Below are positions 1-7,999 of a stretch of DNA of 64,000 nt, one piece after another. Origin of the DNA: Agaribacterium haliotis (lineage in GTDB: Bacteria > Pseudomonadota > Gammaproteobacteria > Pseudomonadales > Cellvibrionaceae); assembly GCF_002312815.1 (NCBI RefSeq), contig NZ_NKQJ01000011.1, positions 143,040 through 207,039 on the forward strand, written 5' to 3'. Position numbers and translations under genes: made by a program. Each line of letters begins with the position of its first letter. Position 1 is the stretch's first letter. The notes under the pieces are model-generated. The model was given only the letters and a program-made list of their open reading frames with translations. It was not told where the DNA came from and searched no databases.

Positions 1-509
1 GGCTGTGTATTTAAGTCAACCTTGCTATTCATAGTGCCGCCCGTATGAGGCGCAACAGAGTCGCATAGGCGTTAGCTTTGAACAAGAATAATTTGAACGG
101 GGCCGAACAAGGCAAAGTAGCGGTGAACCGAGCGCTTACTGCGAGAGCTTCAATCAGAGCGGTAGGCTCTGGTTCACCGAGAAGAACCTGGCGGGAGGCT
201 AAGAACCCGCCAAGTCGGTGGTGACAGCTGCGCGTATGCACCTTGGGCCGCCACCAAATAATGTGGGCTCCGTGATCTAATCCGCTTCGCCTTCAATAAA
301 AGGTTTCCGAAACGGCCGGAGCCCGAGGATTTTGCCCTGTCTATCAGGGAAGCTAACAATCTTCCCGAGCAAAACCCATCAAAGGGGTGGGCGCATCCTG
401 CGCCCATGGCATCCTTCGATGCCGAGGGTAGGTGAGAGATGGAGCACCTACCGAGGGGTCGCTAGAAGCCCAGCTTAAATCGTGGGCCCCTGTCATTCTT
501 TGCAGAGTT
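1..509. other. Gene-free, hairpin-rich region; possible structured RNA
   Basis: No open reading frame here looks like a real protein. The stretch is dense in inverted repeats: GGTGAACC 122-129 with GGTTCACC 171-178; GGCGGG 190-195 with CCCGCC 206-211; GGGCTCCG 265-272 with CGGAGCCC 317-324; CCCTG 335-339 with CAGGG 345-349; GGGAAG 347-352 with CTTCCC 361-366; and GGGCGCA 389-395 with TGCGCCC 399-405. This density suggests a structured RNA or a decayed repeat. I compared it from memory with RNase P RNA, tmRNA, SRP RNA and 6S RNA and found no convincing match; AATGTGG-GCTCC near 260-271 only faintly recalls 6S RNA. The transcribed strand is not clear. Confidence 0.35.
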
Positions 510-644
510 TTAGTGTGCTGGACGATTCTTGGCGGCCAGTTTTTCGCAGTACACCAACAGAGCACCACCAACCAGACCAATGACAGCAATACCGCCGAGG
601 CTGATCCACATGCCAAGGCCGGAAACAAATACGGCTTCGCTCAT
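510..644 (-). CDS. 44-aa single-pass membrane peptide, unknown function
   Basis: This small frame encodes 44 residues starting MSEAVFVSG. It has one hydrophobic segment at about residues 12-33 (Gly/Ile/Leu/Val rich, ending VYC), followed by a basic tail (EKLAAKNRPAH). That is the pattern of a small inner-membrane protein with the C-terminus in the cytoplasm. It lies divergently upstream of hisB with 140 bp between the starts, so the two promoters share that space. The ribosome site is weak (AGAAGATAAACAAAG before ATG). I do not recognise the family. The call rests on the clean hydrophobic/basic architecture and the position; it could be a chance frame. Confidence 0.5.
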   Translation of the reverse strand: MSEAVFVSGLGMWISLGGIAVIGLVGGALLVYCEKLAAKNRPAH

Positions 645-748
645 CTTTGTTTATCTTCTGTTAATGAATTTGTTGAGTGCTACTTTACGCCTCTTAGCTG
701 GCGCCAATTTGATGGATATCAATAGATGTGCCGAGCCGAGCAAAAGGC

Positions 749-754
749 TATAAT
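749..754 (+). promoter_or_regulatory. Putative -10 box of the hisB promoter
   Basis: A perfect TATAAT hexamer lies about 30 bp before the hisB start. No good -35 box is seen at the normal 16-18 bp spacing, so an activator or a weak -35 would be needed. The identity as a promoter is inferred. Confidence 0.4.
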
Positions 755-784
755 TCGCTGCTTTCCAATGTGTGAGTAAGCTTC

Positions 785-1378
785 ATGACAGCACGTACCG
801 CGATCGTTAGCCGCGACACTTCTGAAACTCAAATAAAAATCGAGTTGAACATCGATGGCAAAGGCAATGCGAAGTTTGACACCGGTGTGCCTTTTCTCGA
901 GCACATGATGGATCAGATCGCCCGCCACGGCCTGATTGATATGGATGTGTATTGCAATGGCGATACCCACATTGACGATCACCACACAGTTGAAGATATT
1001 GGCATTACCTTTGGCAAGGCGATCAACCAGGCCCTGGGTGATAAAAAAGGCATCGTGCGTTACGGCCACTCTTACGTGCCGCTCGATGGTTCACTGTCGC
1101 GAGTGGTGATCGACTTCAGTGGTCGCCCGGGCATTGAAATGCACATTCCTTTTACCCAAAAACGCATTGGCAACTTTGATACCGAACTGTTTCTGGAATT
1201 TTTCCGCGGTTTTGTCAATCACGCCCAGGTGACTTTGCACATCGACAACCTGCGCGGTGACAACGCCCACCACCAGGCCGAAACCGTATTCAAAGCATTT
1301 GGCCGCGCCCTGCGCATGGCCATGGCCAAAGACGAGCGCCTCGGCGATATTATGCCATCCACCAAGGGCACGCTATGA
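785..1378 (+). CDS. hisB: Imidazoleglycerol-phosphate dehydratase
   Basis: Converts imidazole glycerol phosphate to imidazole acetol phosphate, the sixth step of histidine synthesis, in the cytoplasm. At 197 aa it is the stand-alone dehydratase, not the enterobacterial fusion with histidinol phosphatase. Family signatures are visible: GVPFLEHM (34-41), the metal-binding HHTVED (66-71), the second HHQAE (162-166) and the terminal PSTKGTL. The end overlaps the hisH start by four bases (ATGA), so the two are translationally coupled. The ATG follows a weak Shine-Dalgarno region. Confidence 0.97.
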   Translation: MTARTAIVSRDTSETQIKIELNIDGKGNAKFDTGVPFLEHMMDQIARHGLIDMDVYCNGDTHIDDHHTVEDIGITFGKAINQALGDKKGIVRYGHSYVPLDGSLSRVVIDFSGRPGIEMHIPFTQKRIGNFDTELFLEFFRGFVNHAQVTLHIDNLRGDNAHHQAETVFKAFGRALRMAMAKDERLGDIMPSTKGTL

Positions 1379-2031
1379 CAAGCATTGCGGTAATTGACTA
1401 CGGCATGGGCAACCTGCATTCGGTTGCCTCGGCTATTCACAAAGTCGCCCCGGATGCCCAAGTTCATGTGACCAGCGACCACCAGGTTGTAAAAAACGCC
1501 GATAAAGTGCTCTTCCCCGGCGTTGGCGCAATCCGTGACTGCATGGCCGAAATACGCCGCTTGGGTTTTGACCAGCTTGTTGCCGATGAAATCGCCAGCG
1601 GCAAACCTCTGCTGGCGATCTGTGTTGGCATGCAAGCTCTGATGAAACAAAGCCAAGAAAACGGTGGTGTCGACTGCCTAGCTCATTTCGACGGCGACGT
1701 TGAGTTTTTCTCGAAAAATGAGCGTTTTTTGCAAACCTCGAGCTACAACAAGCACAAGGTTCCCCACATGGGCTGGAACCAAGTGCAACGCGTACTCGAG
1801 CACCCGCTGTGGCACGGCATCAACGACCAGAGCCGCTTTTATTTTGTGCACAGCTACTTTGTGCGTTTGAACGAACAAAGCATCGAAGCCGGGCGCTGCC
1901 ACTACGGCCTCGATTTCACCGCGGCTGTAGTCAAAGACAACGTTTTTGCGACCCAATTCCACCCGGAAAAAAGTCACGATGCCGGTTTACAGCTGTTAAA
2001 GAATTTTGTTGCTTGGGACGGTAGTTTCTAA
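1375..2031 (+). CDS. hisH: Imidazole glycerol phosphate synthase, glutaminase subunit
   Basis: Class I glutamine amidotransferase that releases ammonia from glutamine for the HisF cyclase. The nucleophile is C83 in AICVGMQAL, and the His-Glu pair is H196/E198 in QFHPEKS; the oxyanion region [11 protein letters not shown] sits near 48-57. The length (218 aa) is normal. It overlaps hisB by 4 bp. Its partner HisF is encoded further down, but a 195-bp gap with a large inverted repeat separates hisH from hisA. Confidence 0.96.
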   Translation: MTSIAVIDYGMGNLHSVASAIHKVAPDAQVHVTSDHQVVKNADKVLFPGVGAIRDCMAEIRRLGFDQLVADEIASGKPLLAICVGMQALMKQSQENGGVDCLAHFDGDVEFFSKNERFLQTSSYNKHKVPHMGWNQVQRVLEHPLWHGINDQSRFYFVHSYFVRLNEQSIEAGRCHYGLDFTAAVVKDNVFATQFHPEKSHDAGLQLLKNFVAWDGSF

Positions 2032-2086
2032 GTTTTATTTTTATCAGAACTTTAGTTCTAACTGGATTTGGCACCCGAACTGAGGT

Positions 2087-2185
2087 CTTGGCGGGGCGCC
2101 CTAATCAGACCATCTGCGACAGGATGTCGCGGCTGAGCCCCCAAGGATGGGTTTACGGCGAGTCTGAGTAGGGCGCCCCGCCAAG
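2087..2185 (+). repeat. Structured intergenic repeat, copy A
   Basis: A 16-bp perfect inverted repeat (2087-2102 with 2170-2185) encloses an inner TCAGAC/GTCTGA pair (2105-2110, 2162-2167) and two small hairpins: GCGACAGGATGTCGC (2116-2130) and CCCAAGGATGGG (2140-2151). Both hairpins expose GGA in the loop, the motif bound by CsrA/RsmA proteins. The core 2135-2165 matches 22728-22758 at 27 of 31 positions by hand count. It lies between hisH and hisA and could attenuate or terminate transcription, or protect mRNA ends; the role is unknown. Confidence 0.8.
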
Positions 2186-2226
2186 GCCGGATATCGAAGT
2201 GCTGAGCCCAACTACAGGTAGTAAGT

Positions 2227-2964
2227 ATGTTAATTATTCCTGCGATTGATCTTAAAGATGGCGCCTGTGTACGACTGCGTCAGGGCCTGATGGAAGACAG
2301 CACAGTCTTCTCCGACGACCCGGTATCCATGGCTGCAAAATGGGTAGACGCCGGCTGTCGCCGCCTACACCTTGTCGACCTGAACGGCGCCTTTGACGGC
2401 AAACCCGTCAACGGGGAAATCGTCACCGCAATCTCCAAGGCCTACCCAGAGCTTCCTATTCAGATCGGCGGTGGCATCCGCAGCGCCGAAACCATCGAAG
2501 CGTATTTAGAGGCCGGTGTTAACTACCTGATTATCGGTACTAAGGCGGTAAAAGAGCCCGAATTTGTGACCGAAATGTGCAAGCGTTTCCCCGGCCACAT
2601 TATTGTTGGGCTCGACGCAAAAGATGGCCTTGTTGCCACTGACGGCTGGGCTGAAGTCAGCTCGGTTAAAGCCACCGAACTTGCCAAGCGTTTTGAGCAG
2701 GACGGCGTCAACGAAATTGTCTACACCGACATCGCCCGCGACGGCATGATGCAGGGTGTCAATGTCGAAGCGACTCTGGCCATGGCTGAAGCCTCAAGTA
2801 TTCCGGTTATCGCCTCCGGTGGCATCACTAATATGGATGATATCAAAGCTTTGAGCGCCGTCAGTGCGCGCGGTATCAGCGGGGCGATCACTGGCCGCGC
2901 GATTTACGAAGGCACCCTCGATGTTGCAGATGCCCAGAGCTACTGCGACCAGAACTCTAAATAG
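2227..2964 (+). CDS. hisA: ProFAR isomerase (HisA)
   Basis: 1-(5-phosphoribosyl)-5-[(5-phosphoribosylamino)methylideneamino]imidazole-4-carboxamide isomerase, an Amadori rearrangement in histidine synthesis. It is a 245-aa (beta/alpha)8 barrel with the catalytic Asp in the N-terminal AIDLKDG (D8), phosphate-binding IQIGGGIR and IASGGI loops, and IVGLDAKDG carrying the second acidic residue. The fold is an internal duplication related to HisF, which follows after 20 bp. Start ATG after CAGGTAGTAAGT. Confidence 0.96.
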   Translation: MLIIPAIDLKDGACVRLRQGLMEDSTVFSDDPVSMAAKWVDAGCRRLHLVDLNGAFDGKPVNGEIVTAISKAYPELPIQIGGGIRSAETIEAYLEAGVNYLIIGTKAVKEPEFVTEMCKRFPGHIIVGLDAKDGLVATDGWAEVSSVKATELAKRFEQDGVNEIVYTDIARDGMMQGVNVEATLAMAEASSIPVIASGGITNMDDIKALSAVSARGISGAITGRAIYEGTLDVADAQSYCDQNSK

Positions 2965-2984
2965 GCATAGTAATAGGTACTGAC

Positions 2985-3758
2985 ATGGCGCTCGCTAAAC
3001 GAATTATCCCCTGCCTCGATGTCGACAACGGTCGCGTAGTTAAAGGTGTGCAGTTTATCGATATCCGCGATGCCGGTGACCCGGTAGAGGTTGCCAAGCG
3101 CTACAACGAAGCCGGTGCCGATGAGATTACCTTTCTCGATATCACCGCCACGCACGAAGGTCGCGACACCACCGTGCATACGGTCGAGAAAATTGCCGCC
3201 GAAGTATTTATCCCGCTGACCGTTGGCGGCGGCATACGCGAGCTGTCCGATATCCGCTGTATGCTCAACGCCGGGGCCGATAAAGTCGGCATTAACTCCG
3301 CTGCGGTAAAGCGCCCGGAGTTTGTGCGCGAAGCTTCTGAGAAGTTCGGTGCCCAGTGTATTGTTGTTGCGATTGACGCACGGCGGGTTAGCAAAGCCGG
3401 TGAGCCGGGCAAGTGGGAAATCTTCACTCACGGCGGCCGCAAAGGCACGGGTATTGACGCGGTTGAATGGGCTAAAAAAATGGCCGATTTTGGCGCCGGT
3501 GAAATTTTGCTGACCAGTATGGACGGCGATGGCACTAAAAACGGTTACGATATTGAATTGACCAAGGCCGTGGTCGATGCGGTCGATGTGCCGGTGATCG
3601 CCTCTGGCGGTGTAGGTAATCTCGACCACCTGGCCGATGGTGTTGATTTGGCTGGTGCCGATGCCGTACTGGCAGCGAGCATTTTTCATTTTGGTGAATA
3701 CAGCATCGCCGAAGCCAAGCAACACATGGCTGAACGCGGTATTGAGGTTCGCTTGTAA
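2985..3758 (+). CDS. hisF: Imidazole glycerol phosphate synthase, cyclase subunit
   Basis: Uses ammonia channelled from HisH to form imidazole glycerol phosphate plus AICAR. It is a 257-aa barrel with the two catalytic Asp residues in place: D12 in IPCLDVDNG and D131 in [13 protein letters not shown] (81-85) and IASGGVG are the phosphate-binding loops. It is the last histidine gene here and is followed by a strong terminator. The other his genes (hisG, D, C, I, E) are not in the window. Confidence 0.97.
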   Translation: MALAKRIIPCLDVDNGRVVKGVQFIDIRDAGDPVEVAKRYNEAGADEITFLDITATHEGRDTTVHTVEKIAAEVFIPLTVGGGIRELSDIRCMLNAGADKVGINSAAVKRPEFVREASEKFGAQCIVVAIDARRVSKAGEPGKWEIFTHGGRKGTGIDAVEWAKKMADFGAGEILLTSMDGDGTKNGYDIELTKAVVDAVDVPVIASGGVGNLDHLADGVDLAGADAVLAASIFHFGEYSIAEAKQHMAERGIEVRL

Positions 3759-3786
3759 CTGCTTTTGCCTGGTCTTAGTTGATTAT

Positions 3787-3826
3787 AAAAAAGCCCCTGG
3801 CTCAGTGTTGAGCCAGGGGCTTTTTA
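3787..3826. terminator. Strong bidirectional intrinsic terminator
   Basis: AAGCCCCTGGCTCA pairs with TGAGCCAGGGGCTT around a GTGT loop, flanked by an A-run on the left and a T-run on the right. It can stop hisF transcription rightward and the minus-strand DUF6316-like gene leftward. Confidence 0.92.
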
Positions 3827-3854
3827 TTTAGAAATTCACAGTTTGGGCGCTTTG

Positions 3855-4079
3855 TTAGGCGGCCGATGGCGCGTAGTTTGACAGGGTCTGGCTGACTGAC
3901 GGGCCGGCGTGAAGAACAAAGTCGATAAAGTCGCTAACACCCGTTTCTGCTTCGCAAAGTGTGTCGAAGGGGCCAATAGCAACGCCTTCACGAGTGTTGT
4001 AGTACCAATAACCTTCTTCCTGGAAAAAGCGGCTACTGCGTTTGGGGGAAATGTCGTGCTGTTCACCGATACGGTTCAT
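3855..4079 (-). CDS. Small DUF6316-like protein
   Basis: A 74-aa soluble protein. The central pattern WYYNTREGVAIGPFDT, followed by a helix ending FIDFVL, fits what I remember of the DUF6316 family of marine gammaproteobacteria and pseudomonads; function is unknown. The start is supported by a near-perfect Shine-Dalgarno (TTAGGAGG, 7 bp before ATG). An overlapping frame at 3836-4066 lacks such a site and is rejected. It is a single gene ending at the bidirectional terminator shared with hisF. Confidence 0.75.
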   Translation of the reverse strand: MNRIGEQHDISPKRSSRFFQEEGYWYYNTREGVAIGPFDTLCEAETGVSDFIDFVLHAGPSVSQTLSNYAPSAA

Positions 4080-4402
4080 GGTGTACCTCCTAAGCTGCTA
4101 TCCATAGTGCTTAATCATCAGGCCCTTGGGCCCAGTTGAGTTGCGAAACCAGAAGATGTTCGCGCTTGCTTGCCGTTAGTTTATCTTCAGGATTGATGTC
4201 GTTGAATAAAAACTGCTGGCGCTTAAGTCATCTATGTATTCGCTACAGATCACTATAGCCCCGTGAGGCGGTGCAAACAAGCCCTTGCAAGCATGGCACA
4301 GTTTCTGTCTAAGTCACTGACAAATTCGATCAAATGTAGTGACAAAAACGTGCATTTGGCGGATTAAGCTGTTGTCTATTACGCAAAAACTAGAACAAGC
4401 TG
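4080..4402. other. Intergenic region without recognised gene
   Basis: This 323-bp gap holds the promoter region of the minus-strand DUF6316-like gene on its left side. A 12-bp palindrome GGCCCTTGGGCC lies at 4121-4132. I see no convincing terminator for the yibQ operon and no small gene. Confidence 0.5.
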
Positions 4403-5419
4403 CTAACGGGGCTTGCTTGCTGGGTTCGCTAGAGGTTTGGCCAAGCTTTGGGTTTTTGCTGTGCCAAGCGCCAGTTCTGGGCTTTGTTTACGGTTTATAT
4501 TAAGCGCTTCAGAGGCGTAATGCAGTTCAAAGCCCTCTTTTTCAAGTGCCGGAAGCTCGTTGCGCAAGGCATTGAGGGTTAGATCGTGAGGGTGGCCAAT
4601 GGCGATTGCCTGGCCGTGTTGCCGCGCAATCTTGCGCAGCCTTACAAAAGCTTGGCCGATGGCTTCGGCACTGATTTCGTGATCGATAAACACGTCGCGC
4701 TCTGAGTGTGGCAAGCCCGCTGCGAGCGCTGCGTTTGCGGCTTGCGAGGCGGCATTCGTGCGGCTGTCGATAAAAAACAGCTCTTTGTCGGCCAGGCTTT
4801 GCATCAGCCAATCCATGCGCTCGCGGTCGGCAGTAAGCTTGCTGCCGCCGTGGTTGTTGACACCGACCACCCACGGATGTTGCTCGAGAAGTTGCTTTAG
4901 AGCGGCATCAAAGCTTGTTTTATCCATGCTGGTATTGAGCCCGTCTTCCCACTTGTCCGTGTTTAACGGTTCCATAGGGATGTGCAAAATAAGCTCGTGC
5001 CCGGCCTCAATGGCCAGTTCGGCGGCGCGCTGGGCGTGAGGTGAATTGGGAATAATGGCGAGTGTCAGTGGGTAGAGTAATTGAGCAAGTTTTTTTGAGC
5101 CTTCGAGGTCGTAGCCGAGGTCGTCGATAATAATCACGATCTTGGGCGGAGCGCTCTCTTGCTCAGATATCGTTTCTGGCGCCTGAGCTTCGGAGTTTGT
5201 AAGTACTTGCTTTCTATGATTTGGGCTCGGCTTGGAAACTGCAGTTGCGATAGGGCTTGCGGCCATTGCGCGGGCGCCAACTGGCTGATGGTTTTGCTGT
5301 ATAAGCGGCGCGGCTTCTTGCTCTTGTCTTAGCTCTTGTTTTGAGGGCTCCGGCTCGGCCTGTTTATTACAGGCACTCAAGCCGGCTAGCAGCGCAAAGG
5401 TAAGCAGTGTTGCCCTCAA
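4403..5419 (-). CDS. Divergent polysaccharide deacetylase lipoprotein (YibQ-like)
   Basis: A 338-aa protein whose N-terminus is a lipoprotein signal with lipobox LSAC (C17), so it should be acylated. A Pro/Glu/Gln-rich linker (about 20-90) leads to a divergent polysaccharide deacetylase (NodB-like TIM barrel, DUF610) domain starting KIVIIIDDLGYD, where the DD pair matches the metal-binding Asp. LHIPMEP, GVNNHGGS and FIDSRT are typical of this branch. It is the last gene of gpmI-envC-ctpA-yibQ, an order shared with pseudomonads, and overlaps ctpA by 4 bp. The substrate is unknown; peptidoglycan-related work is inferred from the operon. The C-terminus carries an extra Lys/Pro-rich tail. Confidence 0.9.
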   Translation of the reverse strand: MRATLLTFALLAGLSACNKQAEPEPSKQELRQEQEAAPLIQQNHQPVGARAMAASPIATAVSKPSPNHRKQVLTNSEAQAPETISEQESAPPKIVIIIDDLGYDLEGSKKLAQLLYPLTLAIIPNSPHAQRAAELAIEAGHELILHIPMEPLNTDKWEDGLNTSMDKTSFDAALKQLLEQHPWVVGVNNHGGSKLTADRERMDWLMQSLADKELFFIDSRTNAASQAANAALAAGLPHSERDVFIDHEISAEAIGQAFVRLRKIARQHGQAIAIGHPHDLTLNALRNELPALEKEGFELHYASEALNINRKQSPELALGTAKTQSLAKPLANPASKPR

Positions 5420-6777
5420 AGTGCGGCCTGCTTATCGTCGCCTTGTTCAACATCGGTGGGCAGGGTTTTGTCTTTTTTATTAAACAGGGCCAGGCCTTTG
5501 AGCAAGTTCAGTGCCTCGTAGAGCTGGCTGTCCTGGTTTTGCAGATCGGTATCTGAGCTGTTGCGATCTTTGGCTCGGCTTTCTTCGCCGCCATTGCTGT
5601 TGCTCAAATGGCCGCTGAGGTCGGCTTCGGTATAGCGTGCGCGAGGCTGCACGGCCGTGACACGCACACGTTCAACACTGATATCCGGTTCGATGCCCTG
5701 GGCCTGAATGGAGCGGCCATTAGGGGTGTAATAGCGCGAGGTCGTGAGTTTAATCGCGCGATCTTCCGAGATAGGAATAACACTTTGCACTGAACCTTTG
5801 CCAAAGCTGCGTGTGCCAAGCACCAGTGCCCGGCCGTGATCCTGCAGCGCGCCGGCGACAATCTCAGATGCTGAAGCCGAGCCATCGTTGATCAGGACAA
5901 TAATAGGCAGGCCCTGACTCTGGTCGCCCGCTTCGGCGTAATATTGTTTTTTGCTGCCCTCGACGCGCCCTTCGGTGTAGACAACCAGGCCGCCGTCTAA
6001 GAAAACATCAACCATGTCGACCGCCGCGCTGAGTACGCCGCCGGGGTTGTTGCGCAGATCCAGTACCAAACCTTTGAGTTCAGAGCTGGCCTCTTGCAGC
6101 TCTTTAAGTGCCGCGGCGACGTCGTCACCAGAGTGCAGCTGAAACTGGGCGACACGAATGTAGCCGTAGTATTCGTCGCGTACACCGCTGCGCACACTGC
6201 GCACTTTAATAACATCGCGGGTTAGGGTCAGGTCAAACGGCTGGGCTTCACCTTCGCGCACAATGGTAATAACGATATCGGTGCCTTTGGGGCCGCGCAT
6301 GCTTTCGATGGCTTCGTCGAGGCTCTTGCCTTTAACACTGTTGCCGTCGAGTTTAATAATCAGATCGCCCGCTTCGACACCGGCGCGCTCGGCTGGCGTG
6401 TCGTCGATCGGTGAAATGACTTTGATATAGCCGTCTTCCATACCGACTTCGATGCCGAGCCCGCCAAATTCGCCGGTGGTTTGCACCTGCAGATCGTCAA
6501 AACTTGAGGCATCGAGATAGGCGCTGTGAGGGTCGAGTTCGCTGAGTATGCCTTTGATGGCGTATTCGAGCAGAGTTTTATCGTCGAGCTCTTCAATATA
6601 ACTTGCGCGAACGCCGCTATAAACTTGAGTGAAGATGCGCAGCTCTTCCAGTGGCAGGGCTTCAATTTTTATTGGGGCCTCTTGCTGAGGGGGCGGAGTT
6701 GTATTCTCAGCAGTGCTCGCCAGACTCAGGCTGAACAGCGTGCCTAAGGCCAGTTGACGAAAAATTAGGCTGGGCAA
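5416..6777 (-). CDS. ctpA: Carboxyl-terminal processing protease (S41 family)
   Basis: A 453-aa periplasmic serine protease that trims or degrades proteins from their C-termini; homologues control cell-wall hydrolases. It has a signal peptide (about 1-22), a PDZ domain (about 95-180, with GGLGIEVG and SPIDDTPAERAGV) and an S41 catalytic core. The Ser is in GSASASEIVAGAL and the Lys in GTRSFGKGSVQ, the Ser-Lys dyad. It sits between envC and yibQ. The C-terminal 80 residues are low complexity (Ser/Asn/Asp rich) before a final helix. Confidence 0.95.
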   Translation of the reverse strand: MPSLIFRQLALGTLFSLSLASTAENTTPPPQQEAPIKIEALPLEELRIFTQVYSGVRASYIEELDDKTLLEYAIKGILSELDPHSAYLDASSFDDLQVQTTGEFGGLGIEVGMEDGYIKVISPIDDTPAERAGVEAGDLIIKLDGNSVKGKSLDEAIESMRGPKGTDIVITIVREGEAQPFDLTLTRDVIKVRSVRSGVRDEYYGYIRVAQFQLHSGDDVAAALKELQEASSELKGLVLDLRNNPGGVLSAAVDMVDVFLDGGLVVYTEGRVEGSKKQYYAEAGDQSQGLPIIVLINDGSASASEIVAGALQDHGRALVLGTRSFGKGSVQSVIPISEDRAIKLTTSRYYTPNGRSIQAQGIEPDISVERVRVTAVQPRARYTEADLSGHLSNSNGGEESRAKDRNSSDTDLQNQDSQLYEALNLLKGLALFNKKDKTLPTDVEQGDDKQAAL

Positions 6778-6804
6778 GGATTTTCCCTCTAAAGCTCGTT
6801 ATCG

Positions 6805-7998
6805 TTATGCGCGTTTGAACCACGAATTCGGGTTGGTAGGCTTACCGTTGTGGCGCAGCTCAAAGTACAGCGCTGCATCGCGGCGACCGCCAGTGTTTCC
6901 TACACTGGCGATGGTTTCCCCGGCTTCAACCCACTCGCCGATATCTTTGTAGAGTTTGTCGGCGTGAGCGTAGAGCGACATATAGCCATTGCCGTGGTCA
7001 ACCACGAGTAATAAGCCGTGTCCGCGCAGATAATCGGAAAATACCACTTGTCCGTGGTGTACGGCAATGATCTTACTGCCTTTGCTGGCAGCAAACTCCA
7101 AGCCTTGCCAGCTCAATTGGCTGCCGGCGCGTCGACTGCCGTACCGGTTGAGGGTTTTACCGTTGGTCGGTTTGGGCAGGCGGCCTTTGAGTTTGGCAAA
7201 GTCACTGATGTCTGCGCTGAGTTCCTGGGCGTTTATTTCTTCGTAAACATGATTCAGCAGTTTTTCGAGCCGCTGTCTGTCGCTCTTTAAACCGGCGAGC
7301 TTGTGCTGCTGGTTGCTGTATTCGCCTTCGAGTTTTCGCAGGGTTTGTTTGCGCTGGCTCTGGCTCTGGCGCAGGGCCTTGCGCTCGGCTTGCAGTGCGC
7401 TGTAGGTGGTTTTGAGCTTGTCTGTGGTTGCGGCAATCTCGGGTTCTATGCGCTTGAGCTCGGCGACGGTTTGGGCAAACTCGCCAATTAATTTGTGGCG
7501 CTCACTGCTGAAGCTCTGGTAGTACTTGAGCATGCGCTGAACTTCGGCGGGATCCTGCTGGTTGAGCAGCAGCTGCAGTTCGCTTTTTTGACCGAGGCGA
7601 TAGGCCGCGTTGATGTAGTCTTTAACTAAATGACTCTGCTCGCTTTTTTTTTTATTCAGGCCAGCGAGGTTGCTCCTGAGATCGTCGAGTTTACTCTGCT
7701 TGTTGTCGAGTTCTTGTTTTAACTCGTCGGTCTTATCGTTGAGCTGACGAATATTCTTTTCATTGTTTTCGAGCTCTTTTTGCAGGTTGTCGCGCGAGCT
7801 TTTGGTTTGCTCAAGCTCTTTTTTTAGTTTGTCGATTTTGCGTTTGATTTCTTCGAACTTTGCCTGCTCTTGTTCGCTCATACCGCTGTTGGCAAAACTT
7901 GCAGTCGCTGCCGCAGCAAAACACAGGCAGCAGCAAACAAGCAGCCTGCGCGCGCTGTGGCGCAGGCCGGATTTGAACAATCCCTTGTTCTTAAGCAC
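6805..7998 (-). CDS. envC: EnvC-like murein hydrolase activator
   Basis: A 397-aa periplasmic protein: membrane-proximal signal (about 1-37), long coiled coil (about 40-260, heptad-like KLKKELEQ, LRSNLAGL) and a C-terminal M23/LytM domain (about 275-395). The M23 metal and catalytic residues are degenerate: the first His motif reads WQGLEF and the HxH position reads LYFELRH. This fits an amidase activator rather than an endopeptidase, as known for E. coli EnvC, which activates AmiA/AmiB at the septum. One base separates it from the gpmI stop, so it is co-transcribed. Confidence 0.93.
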   Translation of the reverse strand: MLKNKGLFKSGLRHSARRLLVCCCLCFAAAATASFANSGMSEQEQAKFEEIKRKIDKLKKELEQTKSSRDNLQKELENNEKNIRQLNDKTDELKQELDNKQSKLDDLRSNLAGLNKKKSEQSHLVKDYINAAYRLGQKSELQLLLNQQDPAEVQRMLKYYQSFSSERHKLIGEFAQTVAELKRIEPEIAATTDKLKTTYSALQAERKALRQSQSQRKQTLRKLEGEYSNQQHKLAGLKSDRQRLEKLLNHVYEEINAQELSADISDFAKLKGRLPKPTNGKTLNRYGSRRAGSQLSWQGLEFAASKGSKIIAVHHGQVVFSDYLRGHGLLLVVDHGNGYMSLYAHADKLYKDIGEWVEAGETIASVGNTGGRRDAALYFELRHNGKPTNPNSWFKRA

Positions 7999-7999
7999 T

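Noticed and set aside
90..300. 6S RNA gene in the hairpin-rich left end
   Set aside because: Only a short AATGTGG-GCTCC resemblance; the overall pairing and expected neighbours (zapA, fau) are absent.
2940..3725. 261-codon minus-strand frame over hisF
   Set aside because: Antisense shadow of hisF with no family resemblance.
3836..4066. 76-codon minus frame overlapping the DUF6316-like gene
   Set aside because: No ribosome site; the other frame has a near-perfect one and a family-like sequence.
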